Below are positions 1 through 9,480 of a stretch of 64,000 nucleotides of DNA, one piece after another. Source of the DNA: Rickettsia tamurae (lineage in GTDB: Bacteria; Pseudomonadota; Alphaproteobacteria; Rickettsiales; Rickettsiaceae); assembly GCF_000751075.1 (NCBI RefSeq), contig NZ_CCMG01000002.1, forward strand, positions 1 through 64,000. The letters are read 5' to 3'. The notes beneath the pieces were generated by a model. It saw only the letters and a program-made list of their open reading frames with translations. It was not told where the DNA came from and searched no databases. The translations under genes were made by a program, and so were the position numbers. The first letter of the stretch is position 1. Each line of letters begins with the position of its first letter.

Positions 1-21
1 TTTGCTATTAGTATTATATCT

Positions 22-192
22 TTATTCACAATTAATACTCGTGCTATCACCCCCTCCATCATTTCCCAAACGTTTTAATTCTTGTATACATCCAATCATT
101 AGTACTTATTGTGAAGTTTCTACTTCAGATGAATTATTATTAAGGTTACTTATTGTTTCTATCCAATTTTCTAGATATGAATTATTTGACAC
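22..192 (-). pseudogene. short reading frame interrupted by a stop, unknown
   Basis: On the minus strand a GTG at 190-192 follows an AAGGAG ribosome site with 6-base spacing. It opens a frame of 28 codons (begins MSNNSYLENWIETISN) that meets a TAA at 106-108 and then continues in the same frame to a second TAA at 22-24. The good ribosome site suggests a real translation start; the in-frame stop suggests a decayed small gene, or else a 28-residue peptide. I recognise no family. The plus-strand reading frame over the same bases has no such support. Confidence 0.3.
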
Positions 193-1935
193 TGCAATCT
201 CCTTCGCTATTCCTATCTTTTAGAATAGGATAAATATTGATTGCGTATCAAGTATTAATTTTTTTTAGTTATTTTAATGTAAATATAGAGAGACTCAATA
301 AGAACCTAGATAATTACAAATTAAGATTTCCAATTTAGTTCCGGATAGTTTCTAATTTCAGCTTTGTAATTGCTATTTTTTAACCATCTCTTAGCTGCTT
401 CTAAATATAGAAAAATTATCGGTGTGATATAAAGAGTAAGTAATTGCGATGTGAGTAGACCACCGACTACGGCAAGTCCTAGCGATCTTCTCTCTGCTCC
501 CGTTGCTCCGACTCCAAGGGCAATAGGTATAGCTCCCATTAATGCAGCTAAGGTAGTCATCATAATTGGTCTGAATCTTATTATACATGCTTCATAGATT
601 GCTTCATGCGAAGATTTATTGCCGGTTCTCTCAAGTTCTAAAGCAAAATCAATAATCATAATAGCGTTTTTCTTGACGATACCGATTAGCATAATAAGCC
701 CAACAAGTCCGTACATATAAGTTCGCTATTAAATATTAGCAACGTAAGTAATGCTCCAAATATAGCTGTAGGCAGTCCTGAAAGTATGGTTATAGGATGC
801 ACAAAACTCTCATATAACATGCCAAGGATAATGTAAATAACTATAACGGCAAGTCCAAGCAGTAAGCCAAGATCGGAAAAAGACGACTGAAATGCTTGAG
901 CCGTTCCTTGGAAGCTTCCCGTAATCGTAGCCGGCATTTGTAACTCTCTTATAGCTTCATTGACTTTTGGAACGGCATCACTAATTGAGTAGCCGTCTTG
1001 TAAGTTAAATGACACCGTAACCGAAGGTAATTGTCCGAAATGTGAAATACTAAGCGGACCGACATTATTAACAATTTTAGCAAGTGTCGTTAGCGGTACT
1101 AAATTGCCGTTTGCAGAGTTAATATTGACTAAAGATAACATTGACGAATCGGTTTGATATTTTGTATCTAGCTCTAAAATAACGTCATATTGAGCTGTCG
1201 GGGTATATAATGTTGAAATTTGCTCAGCACCGTAAGCTGCATATAAGATATTCTGTATTTGTTCAACTGATATACCGAGTTTTGCAGCTTTATATCTATC
1301 AATCTGCACTAAAGTTTGCAGCTGTGCTATTTGTAAATCCGACGTTACGTCAATAAAACCTGGCAGTTGTGTGGACTTGTCTTTTAATTTCGGTGCAAAG
1401 CTAAATAGCTCATCTTGATCGAGTCCTTGCATAGTATATTGATATTGGTTTTTGGTTGCTTGTTCTCCGATTGTGATAGTGGGTACGTTTTGGATATAGA
1501 CCCTTAAACCTACTAGATGATTTAGTTTTGAGCGTAACTGGTCTATAACGGCATCGGTACCTATTCTTTGATTACGAGGTTTTAAGCTAATAAAAATCGT
1601 ACCCTGATTGACGGCAGAATTTCTACCTGAAACCCCTACAGCTGAAAAAAATGAATCTATGTTAGGATTTTTAAGTAATACATCGCTTACCTGCTGTTGT
1701 TCTTTTACCATCGCATCAAAAGAAATAGTTTGAGCGGCTTCGGTAAAAACTAAGATTTGTCCCGTATCGGAATCAGGCATAAAGCCTTTACGGACTTTCC
1801 CGAATAAATAAGCCGTTGCGATGATTACTAAGAGAAATATAAGCATAGTAGTTTTTGAATGCTCTACTACCGTTTTTAGACTGCTATCGTATTTTTGTTT
1901 GACATATTCAAAGGCTTTTTCTGTTAATAATAACT

Positions 1936-2021
1936 CGTCATTGCGAAGCGTCAAAGACGCCGTGGCAATCTCGGTTTGTTGTCCTGAGATTGCTTCGTCA
2001 CTACGTTCCTCGTAATGACGA
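1936..2021. repeat. palindromic element, CGTCATTGCGAG family, inside RND pump gene
   Basis: Ends are CGTCATTGCGA and its inverse TCGTAATGACGA, with the family's internal GAGATTGCTTCGTCA block. It lies in the middle piece of the pump gene without breaking that frame and encodes a peptide containing YEERSDEAISG. This fits in-frame Rickettsia palindromic element insertion. Confidence 0.8.
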
Positions 2022-2941
2022 TCTTTCAAAAACACGTTACATAACATAGGAGTTACGGTTATCGAGATAACTCCCGAAAGCAAAATAGCGGTACTAATAA
2101 CAACGGCAAGTTCGTACAGTAATTTCCCTAAAATTCCGCTCATAAATAATATCGGGATGAATACTGCCATTAGGGATAAAGTCATTGAGACGATAGTAAA
2201 TCCTATTTCTTTAGTACCGTTAATACATGCTGCTATTTTACTTTCGCCTTTTTCCATATGTCGTGTGATATTTTCAAGCACTACTATTGCATCGTCTACG
2301 ACAAAGCCCATCGCAAGCGTTAGAGCCATTAAAGACATATTATCGATGCTATAACCGAATAAGTACATAAAGGCAAAGGTACCGACAACTGATAAAGGAA
2401 GAGCAATAGTTGGAATAATCACGGATCGTAAATTATATAGAAAGAGAAATATAGCAATCACTACGAGTATTAAAGCAAGGAGCATCGTAAAATTGGCATC
2501 ATTTATCGATTCTCTGATAGAAATTGACCTATCAAACATGATATTAATATTAACACCCTCAGGGATTTGCCTGCGAAGTAACGGCAATACTTCTTTTATA
2601 GAGTCAACTATTTCAATAGTATTAGTATCCGGTTGTTTCTGAATAGCAAGTATTATCCCTGGCTTATCCCTATACCAAGCAGCTATTTTATTGTTAGCTA
2701 CGCTATCAATGGCTTTACCTATATTTTTAAGAAAAAGCGGATTACCGTTTTTATAAGTTAGTATTAAATCGTTATATTCTTTAGCATTTTGTAATTGTCC
2801 CGGAGCTCTAATGCTTGAGTAGATATCTTTACCGTGTAAAGCTCCGGTCGGTAAATTAACATTGGCAGAGCTGATAATATTTGATACTTGGTCAAGCCCT
2901 ATATTATTTGCTGCCATCTTAACCGGATCAACCTGTACCCG

Positions 2942-2956
2942 TACTGCAGTACTGCA
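2942..2956. repeat. 8-bp micro-duplication causing a frameshift
   Basis: TACTGCAG is directly followed by TACTGCA. Removing one 8-base unit restores the expected reading frame between the first two pieces of the RND pump (reading GSQQYAVRVQVDPVKM after the upstream stop). Seen directly; the ancestral state is inferred. Confidence 0.75.
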
Positions 2957-3518
2957 TATTGCTGTGAGCCGTAAACTTATACCTGTGCAACGCCCGGTAG
3001 CATTGATAAACGCTCAGCCATAATTGTTTCGGCGTAATAGTCAACTGTATATAAGGGGAGAGTATCAGAGGTTAAAGATAAATAAAATATAGGTGCATCG
3101 GCAGGATTTACTTTACGATACGAAGGCGGGGTAGGTAAGTCGTTCGGTAATTGTTTTGCGGCAGATGAAATAGCTGCTTGCACATCTTGTGCTGCTGCGT
3201 TTATATCACGATCTAAATTAAAGTGCAAAGTAATTTGAGTAGTTCCGTTACTATTAACCGAACTCATCGAATCAATATCGGATATTGTCGAGAATTGCTT
3301 TTCAAGCGGTAATGCAACTGAAGACGCCATAGTGGTCGGGTCAGCTCCAGGCAAGCTTACCGAAACCTGAATAGTCGGGAAATCGATATCAGGTAAAACG
3401 CTTACCGGTAATAGCCTATAGCCGAATGCTCCAAACAGCAAAATAGTTGCCATGAATAAAGTAGCAAGAACCGGACGCTTAATAAATGTTTCTGAAATAC
3501 CCAATTATTCCTCACTCC

Positions 3519-3643
3519 TGTCATCCCGTGGCTTGTCCACGGGATCCAGTAATAAAAGTTACAAATATAGCAAATTCTTAAAATTAAAAGCTCGATTTAT
3601 CTCGCTTTTTCTCTGGATCCCGTGGATAAGCCACGGGATGGAC
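3519..3643. repeat. palindromic element, GTCATCCCGTGG family
   Basis: Left end TGTCATCCCGTGGCTTGTCC pairs with right end GGATAAGCCACGGGATGGAC around an A+T-rich centre. It fills the gap between the adaptor stop (3645) and the pump start (3504). Confidence 0.85.
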
Positions 3644-3644
3644 A

Positions 3645-4771
3645 CTACTCCTCCCTAACACTCACCTCTGCTCCGTTAGATAATCGTAGCTGCCCGTTGG
3701 TGATTACCGTTTCTCCCTCATCTATACCGCTTTTAATAACAATAAAATCATCATTAGAAAAAGCTATGTCTATGTTCTTAACCATGGCTTTATTATCTTT
3801 ATCGACAACAAATACATAAGGTCCTTTACATAAGGTCCTTGATCGTTAGTTTGCATTGCTTTAGACGGAACTATTAAGGCGTTTTTTTCTGTATAGATGC
3901 GTAATGATACACGCACAAATTGTCCTGGCCATAATGCTTCATTATTATTAGTTAATGTTGCTTTAACTTTGATAGTGCCGCTATTTGGGTCAATTGCATT
4001 GTCGACAAAAACGATCTCACTGTCTTTAATTTTCTGATTGTTTACGGTTCTAACCGTTAAAGCTAAATCGTTAGATTTTTGAGATTTATTAATACGATCT
4101 AGATATTCTTCAGGTACGGAGAAACTGACATAAATAGGCGAGATAGTATTTATAGTGACTAGACTTGCAAAATCCGGTGACACTAAATCACCTATATCTA
4201 CATTACTCTCACTAAGTTTACCGTCAAAAGGAGCTACTATTTTTGAATATTTGATTTGTAAATTAGCGTCTGCAATAATTGCTTTATCTCGCTCTACGGC
4301 AGCTTTAAGCATATTCATATTAGTTAGCATCTGTAAATACTGCTCTTCCGAGACGGCTTTTTCTGCATATAAAGCACGATATCTTGCTTCTTCTTTTATA
4401 GCATTTTCAAAGTTATAAGTATCACTTAGTAAATTCGCTTGTGCTTGCTGTAATTGATTTTGAAATGGACGAGAATCGATTTCATATAATAAATCACCTG
4501 CCTTTACTTCTTGTCCGTCATCAAAATTTACGCTTAATATTTGTCCCGTAACTTGAGATTTAATATCGGCACTTTGATAAGTTTCAGCCGCTCCTGCAAG
4601 CTCTATCACATAAGGTACGTCTTTTCTGATAACTTTTGTTACCTCAACTGGAGCTGCTATTATTATTTGTTTATTACTTTTATGATGATGCTTTATTACC
4701 CAAAATACTAATATTACCGTTAGTACTAGTAATGTTATCAATATCAAATTCCGCATTATTGTTTTAAGCAT
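3645..4771 (-). pseudogene. periplasmic adaptor (HlyD/MdtA type membrane fusion protein), frameshifted
   Basis: This would link the RND pump to the outer-membrane channel. The open part (4771-3770) starts with one N-terminal membrane helix (about residues 8-26). It then has a lipoyl-like half motif (SQVTGQILSVNFDDGQEVKAG), a coiled-coil hairpin, a second lipoyl half (IVAPFDGKLSESNVDIGDLV) and a beta barrel. A perfect 14-base tandem duplication at 3813-3840 shifts the frame just after NDQGPYV. The original C-terminal region (starting FVVDKDNKAMVKNIDIAFSN) is still readable in another frame down to a TAG at 3645. The truncated product lacks the membrane-proximal domain, so it is probably inactive. 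It stands between the channel and pump genes on the same strand. Confidence 0.88.
3813..3840. repeat. perfect 14-bp tandem duplication causing a frameshift
   Basis: The unit TACATAAGGTCCTT occurs twice with no gap. Deleting one copy rejoins the two readable parts of the adaptor gene. This is a clear slippage or microduplication lesion. Confidence 0.9.
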
Positions 4772-4789
4772 TGTTTTAACCTAGGTTAA

Positions 4790-4870
4790 TGTCATCCCGT
4801 GGCTTGAACCACGGGATCTTTTAAAAATATGCTGTGTCCTGAGATACCGCGGTCAAGCCGCGGTATGACA
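4790..4870. repeat. palindromic element, GTCATCCCGTGG family
   Basis: TGTCATCCCGTGGCTTGAAC at the left and GGTCAAGCCGCGGTATGACA at the right are inverted copies. It lies between the outer-membrane gene stop and the adaptor start. Confidence 0.85.
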
Positions 4871-4873
4871 TTT

Positions 4874-6337
4874 TCACCACTCCCCTCCGAGTGCATGGAA
4901 AATATTAACCATAGAACTTAGCTGTGAAAGCTTTATAGCCACCCCGTCAATTTCATTTTGTAGTACGTTTTGTTTGGCCGTAAGTACTGTTAAGTAATCT
5001 ATATTACCTCGTTTATAACGCTGATCAGCAAGCTTAAATATAGACATTAAAGCTGCTTCGTTTTGCTGCCATATATGAAAATTATTACTTGATGTTTGTC
5101 CTGCCGATAAAGCATCCATAACTTCCCCGAAAGCCGTACGTACTACCGATTTATATTGTACTATATATTGCTCTTTAACGCTTTCGGCAATTTGTACATT
5201 AGCTCTAGTTTTACCAAAATCAAAGATAGGTCCTGCTATATTGCCGCCTACCTGCCAAGTCTCAGCTGAGTTAATAAATAGAGTATTAAGTTTATTGCTA
5301 CCGAATCCTAATAAGTCTGTTAAAGAAATTTGTGGAAAATAAGTAGCTTTTATTGCTTTTAAGTTGGCATCTGCTGCTAGTAAATTCTGCTCTGCTGCTT
5401 TAATATCCGGTCTTTGCTCTAAAAGCTCTGATGGTAATATTTTAGGTAATACCGGTAGAGCAGGGAAGTAATCTATTGGTTTATCACGATAAATTAAGCC
5501 GTTTACTATATTTTCAGGAGTTCTACCTACTAAAATTTTTAAAGCGGTTTCCTGCTCATGTCTTTGTTGTTTTAAAGGCGGCAATGACAAATTAGTAAGT
5601 GCAAGCTCGGAAGCAGCCTCACTAACCGATATTAAATCACCTACGCCAAGATTATATGATTTCTGATTTAATTTATAAATTTCCGTTTGAGCCTCAATTA
5701 GCTTTTCAGTTAGATATATTTGTTTATCTAATGTTAAAAGATTAAAGTAACTTATAGTGACGTTACTTATAACCGATAAACGTACCGCCGCCTTGCTATA
5801 CTCGCTTACAAGGAAAGTTTTTTTAGCCGATTCGCTAGCATTTGCAGCTGCTCCCCATAAATCCAGCTCGTAATTGAGCACGCTTGCTAGCCCAAAATTA
5901 TTAGAGAATTTCGGCTCATTCGGTGCTTTTGTTTCCTTGCTATTTTTTGTTCGATTTGCTCCGCCTTGTAAATTGATTTGTGGAAATCTATAAGAATTAA
6001 CAAGGTTAAGCTGTGCTTTTGCAGCAAGCACGTTACTCATTGCCAGCTCAATATCGGAGTTACCTACTAATGATTCTTTAATTAGCTCATTTAATATCGG
6101 ATCGTTAAATTGTAGCCACCATTGCTGTGGCATATTATCTTTTTGAGCTAAAGAATAATAATTCCAGTTAGCAGGTAATGGGAGTTTAGGGGGAATATTA
6201 TCGTGTTTTGCACTGCAGCTACATAATAGGAATATAAAAATTGATATAACCGGTATGTTATTCTTAGCTCTTTTTATTTCATTCCTGCGAAAGCGAGAAT
6301 CCAGTTCCCCCATCGTCACCCCGTGGCTTTTGACCAC
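4874..6337 (-). CDS. outer-membrane efflux channel lipoprotein (NodT/TolC family)
   Basis: Outer-membrane factor of a tripartite efflux pump; such proteins form trimeric channels through the outer membrane and periplasm. The protein has two OEP-like helical repeats (about residues 90-270 and 290-485). A hydrophobic stretch ISIFIFLLCSCSAK ends in a plausible lipobox with Cys as the acylated residue. The first 20 or so codons (MVKSHGVTMGELDSRF) are read from a palindromic element, so the native start has probably been displaced. No ATG lies between the element and the signal sequence, so the start is uncertain (ATGs at 6337 and 6313). It is the only open gene of the three efflux genes; with adaptor and pump broken it may serve another exporter or be on its way to loss. 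Confidence 0.85.
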   Translation of the reverse strand: MVKSHGVTMGELDSRFRRNEIKRAKNNIPVISIFIFLLCSCSAKHDNIPPKLPLPANWNYYSLAQKDNMPQQWWLQFNDPILNELIKESLVGNSDIELAMSNVLAAKAQLNLVNSYRFPQINLQGGANRTKNSKETKAPNEPKFSNNFGLASVLNYELDLWGAAANASESAKKTFLVSEYSKAAVRLSVISNVTISYFNLLTLDKQIYLTEKLIEAQTEIYKLNQKSYNLGVGDLISVSEAASELALTNLSLPPLKQQRHEQETALKILVGRTPENIVNGLIYRDKPIDYFPALPVLPKILPSELLEQRPDIKAAEQNLLAADANLKAIKATYFPQISLTDLLGFGSNKLNTLFINSAETWQVGGNIAGPIFDFGKTRANVQIAESVKEQYIVQYKSVVRTAFGEVMDALSAGQTSSNNFHIWQQNEAALMSIFKLADQRYKRGNIDYLTVLTAKQNVLQNEIDGVAIKLSQLSSMVNIFHALGGEW

Positions 6338-6449
6338 GGGGTCCAGTTAAAAACGCTAAAACAACGTATATAATAAGTTATTTTCTGGATACCGTGGTCA
6401 AGCCACGGTATGACACCGAGTACTTTTTTTGATCCACGCAGGAATGACA
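6280..6449. repeat. nested palindromic elements (GTCATCCCGTGG copy inside an ATTCCTGCG copy)
   Basis: An outer pair, CATTCCTGCG at 6280 and CGCAGGAATGAC near 6437-6449, encloses an inner pair starting GTCACCCCGTGG (about 6315) and ending CACGGTATGACA (about 6415). This looks like one element inserted into another. It overlaps the first codons of the outer-membrane channel gene. Confidence 0.75.
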
Positions 6450-6595
6450 TAAAACTCTTCAGTAGATTCATTAAAATAAATTAATATTATTTAATATTAA
6501 TTATGAATCTTTAAACCGCTATGTCAATATAGACTATTATTTTTTCAACTAACTATTTTTATAATTACGTAATAATGTTGCTACAGTGTATTTTT

Positions 6596-6702
6596 TTAGA
6601 AAGCTTGATATAAGCGAATTTTGCAGGATTCCCCTGTGCTCACGTATTTTTATACGCTGTGCAGGCTCACCCTTAAATTCATCTTATCTGAAGCTTTCTA
6701 AA
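6596..6702. repeat. palindromic element, family with TATACGCTGTGCAGGCTC core
   Basis: Outer inverted ends TTAGAAAGCTT and AAGCTTTCTAA flank a core also present at 23601-23715 in the histidine kinase gene. The last codons (ILESFR) and TAA of the glycosyltransferase lie in it. Confidence 0.8.
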
Positions 6703-7700
6703 ATATGCTGTAACTTTTCAGAAACAACTTTAATGTCATAATTTTGTTTGAGAGTAAGGTGGGCGTTTTTAGAAAATTCTTTTGCTTTTATAGGGTTCTC
6801 TATTAGATAGACAATTTTTTCTGCTAAATCTTCGCTAGAGCCGGCTTTACAAATAAGCCCGTCTTGTAGTTGTGTTAGAATTTCTGCAGGTCCTTCAGTA
6901 TCCGTACTAACGATAGGCACGCTTGCCTCCATTGCTTCAAGCACTATAATTCCAAACGGTTCATGAAGAGACGGTAAACAAAAAATATCTATTTGTTTAA
7001 AGAATTTATCTCTATCGTTAACCCATCCCGTAAATGATATTTGATCTTGTAAATTAAGTTTACGTGCTAAAGCAATTAAATTATCTTTTTCCTCGCCGCT
7101 TCCACCTATAACAGCTTGAATATCATATTTTTTTTCTTTTAAAATTTTTATAGCATTAATAAAAACATCAACACCTTTTTTAGCTACAAATCTTGCTAGT
7201 ACACCAATTACGATAGGTTTTCTATATGTTTTATTTGGAGTGAAGTCTTTAGCAATATTTATCATATTTGGTAGGATGCATATCCTAGATTCGGCAAAGT
7301 TATTTTTTAGTAAAAATTCTTTCATATGATGCGTCAAGGCAATAACAAAATCACATTTACGTAGTCCTTTTAAACTATAATTATGAGCGATACCGATTAA
7401 TTTTATATTTTGTGATTTAGCAAATTTACTAAAATTTATTGCTCTATTACCGTGTGCTATAATTATATCGGGCTTAGTCTTATGAATTATATATTTAAGA
7501 ATAAGTACCGAGAGTAAATCAAACGGTACTATATTAGGTAGTTTTAAGTTTTGTTTGTGTAGAAAGGAATTTATTTTTGCCTTGTAAGAAGTGATATTTA
7601 TAACCTCAATTTTTTGCATCCCAAGAGCTGCGTTATAATCTAAAAATGCTTGTTGAATGCCGCCAAGGTCACGACTTAGCATAATATTAAGGATCTTCAT
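6684..7700 (-). CDS. glycosyltransferase family 4 (GT-B fold)
   Basis: Likely transfers a sugar to a lipid or polysaccharide acceptor of the cell envelope; donor and acceptor cannot be told from sequence. The 338-residue protein has the N-terminal Rossmann domain with the GG loop (LSRDLGGIQQAF, residues 8-19). The C-terminal donor domain follows, with GVLARFVAKKGVDVFINA and the family motif EPFGIIVLEAMEASVPIVS, which contains the E-x7-E pair. The last residues and the stop are supplied by a palindromic element. The ATG overlaps by one base (TAATG) the relic stop of the upstream nuclease pseudogene, so the two were once probably co-translated. Confidence 0.9.
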   Translation of the reverse strand: MKILNIMLSRDLGGIQQAFLDYNAALGMQKIEVINITSYKAKINSFLHKQNLKLPNIVPFDLLSVLILKYIIHKTKPDIIIAHGNRAINFSKFAKSQNIKLIGIAHNYSLKGLRKCDFVIALTHHMKEFLLKNNFAESRICILPNMINIAKDFTPNKTYRKPIVIGVLARFVAKKGVDVFINAIKILKEKKYDIQAVIGGSGEEKDNLIALARKLNLQDQISFTGWVNDRDKFFKQIDIFCLPSLHEPFGIIVLEAMEASVPIVSTDTEGPAEILTQLQDGLICKAGSSEDLAEKIVYLIENPIKAKEFSKNAHLTLKQNYDIKVVSEKLQHILESFR

Positions 7701-8576
7701 TACTTTAATTGTTCGATTTCTTTTTCTGTTAAACTTCTGTTAAACCGGTAAAATCTATAATTTCATCTAAAGGTTTATTTTTTGCTAGCATTTTTTTTAG
7801 CTATAGGAATTTTTTGTCTTGCTTCTCCTCTGGTTTCCCCTTTAGCTTCAGCATCCATAATTTTCTGCCCTTCTACGGCTAGATTATCCATTTCGGTTTT
7901 TATCATTTTTTCATAAGTATTTAACTCTTCTTCAGACCAACTAGCTTGATCCAAAGCATAAAAAGCTTTTTTAATAATAAAATCATGACCTATCAAATTC
8001 TCCATTTCTTCTAGAGTGCTTTCATGTGCATGTTTAAAGAAATATGCCCATTTTTCTTGAAGGTTCTCTAATTGATCTAATTCTTTATTAAATTTCTCAA
8101 GCTCTAAAAAGATAAAATAAAAATCTTTAGTATCAAGTAATCTATGATCTGATCTCCAATCTTTTTTATCGGGAAATAAAATCGGCAATAGCTAAGAATA
8201 TTACTCCTCGAAGTTTTGCATATACTGCCATTTTTTTATGATCTTCATCTTCTTTTATTATTTGTCTTGAATAGGCCTTTGCTGCATAAGGCTGAGCTCG
8301 TTTTTCAAAACCTGGATGTTTGCTGACCTGCATCTCTACAATAAATTGAGTACCGTATTTATCTCTACATAATACATCAACTATAGATTGTTTATAAGCA
8401 GCGATATCGGGATCTTGGATTGTTTTTAAAAAAGTAACTTCGGTAATTACTTCTTTTTCCGTATAACCTAAAATGTCATTTAGAAAATGAATAAGTATAT
8501 CCTTATTTTTTTCCGTACCGAAAATTTTTAAAAATGCATAGTTATTTTTAGGGTCTAAGAAACGTGAAATTAGCAT
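7700..8576 (-). pseudogene. Rpn-family PD-(D/E)XK nuclease/putative transposase, broken
   Basis: Rpn-like proteins are PD-(D/E)XK nucleases linked to recombination and mobile DNA. The N-terminal piece (8576-8166) begins MLISRFLDPKNNYAFLKIFG and has the core DVLCRDKYGTQFIVEMQV with the D and E-x-Q of the nuclease motif. The second piece (8188-7775) follows after a small inferred deletion near 8170-8180. An extra A in an A8 run near 7791-7798 and an 11-base tandem duplication (7724-7745) break the conserved tail, which still reads KPLDEIIDFTGLTE then EIEQLK and stop in shifted frames. The restored TAA at 7700-7702 overlaps the next gene's ATG. Confidence 0.85.
7724..7745. repeat. perfect 11-bp tandem duplication in the Rpn pseudogene
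   Basis: TTCTGTTAAAC occurs twice in a row. Removing one copy restores the conserved C-terminal tail of the nuclease family. Confidence 0.85.
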
Positions 8577-8664
8577 AATAGTCTATATTTTTATATATCA
8601 TCACTTCATTATAGCAAATTCCAAGAAATTTGCTATAATACAATTTCCTAATATGTAAAACATT

Positions 8665-9480
8665 ATGATTAGTAAAATTAATTTTGTAAAAATGCATGGT
8701 CTTGGTAATGATTTTGTTATTGTTAACAAACGAGATTTATCAAGTTCACATGATTTATCGCAGTTAGCAAAAAATATGGCTGATCGTCATACGGGTGGTA
8801 TAGGTTGTGATCAGTTTATTATTTATGAAGAGCATGATGATTTTTATGAGATGATTATCTATAATATAGACGGCTCTAGTGCTAAATTATGCGGTAATGC
8901 TACAAGATGTTTAGCCAAGTTAATTTATCTTGATACGGGAAAGAAAGATATTACCGTAATGGTAGGCAATAAAAAATTGCTATGTAATGTCAATGATGAA
9001 AATAATATTAGCGTTAATGTAGGAAGCGTTAGTTTTAATGAAGCTTGGATGCCAAGCCGTGATAGAATTTGGGAATTTGCAGAGCGTTATATGATTGATT
9101 TAAAGGAAACTATTTGCGTTGATATAGGTAATCCGCATTTGGTTATTTTTAGTAAGTTAGAACCTCAAGATCAAAAAATTGTCGGTGAAAAATTGCAGGC
9201 TAAGGAATTATTCGCAGATGGGGTAAACGTTAATTTTGCTGAAGTAAAAGATAATAAAATTTATTTATCTGTTTGGGAGCGGGGGGCAGGGTTAACGCTT
9301 GCTTGCGGAAGCGGAGCTTGCGGTAGTTTTGCTGCCGGTTTAAAGCTCGGTTTTATCCATTCACCAAGTACGGTAGTATTTAAGCACGGTAACCTTACTA
9401 TGAAAGAAGAAAACGGTAATATAATAATGCAAGGGGCAGCTACGCTTGTAGCACGTGGGGAATATTATTGTGAGCAATAA
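8665..9480 (+). CDS. dapF: diaminopimelate epimerase
   Basis: Converts LL- to meso-diaminopimelate in the cytoplasm, giving the cross-linking residue of peptidoglycan and a lysine precursor. The 271-residue protein shows HGLGNDFVIVN near the N terminus. It has both catalytic cysteines: Cys76 in KLCGNATRCLA and Cys214 in LACGSGACGSFAAG. Length is normal. It overlaps the start of mtaB, so the two are likely one transcript. dapA lies elsewhere in the window, showing that a DAP pathway is kept. Confidence 0.97.
   Translation: MISKINFVKMHGLGNDFVIVNKRDLSSSHDLSQLAKNMADRHTGGIGCDQFIIYEEHDDFYEMIIYNIDGSSAKLCGNATRCLAKLIYLDTGKKDITVMVGNKKLLCNVNDENNISVNVGSVSFNEAWMPSRDRIWEFAERYMIDLKETICVDIGNPHLVIFSKLEPQDQKIVGEKLQAKELFADGVNVNFAEVKDNKIYLSVWERGAGLTLACGSGACGSFAAGLKLGFIHSPSTVVFKHGNLTMKEENGNIIMQGAATLVARGEYYCEQ

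Larger units (their letters stand above)
321..3504 (-). pseudogene. RND efflux pump inner-membrane permease (AcrB/MdtB type), broken
   Basis: This would be the proton-driven inner-membrane transporter of a tripartite drug/solute efflux pump. The N-terminal piece (3504-2977, begins MGISETFIKRPVLATLFMA) has the typical first membrane helix and early periplasmic porter region. The middle piece (2917-686) carries the rest of the porter domain and most helices, and the last piece (716-321) holds the LVGLIMLIGIVKKNAI helix and C terminus. Three lesions separate them: an in-frame TAA at 2977-2979, an 8-base duplication at 2942-2956 that shifts the frame, and a one-base loss near 716-722. A palindromic element also adds about 29 codons in frame at 1936-2021. 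It lies downstream of the adaptor and outer-membrane genes on the same strand. With three breaks it is very probably non-functional. Confidence 0.9.

Noticed and set aside
2-223. Plus-strand reading frame of 73 codons
   Set aside because: No ribosome site; the minus strand over the same bases has a GTG with a proper ribosome site, so the plus frame is likely incidental.
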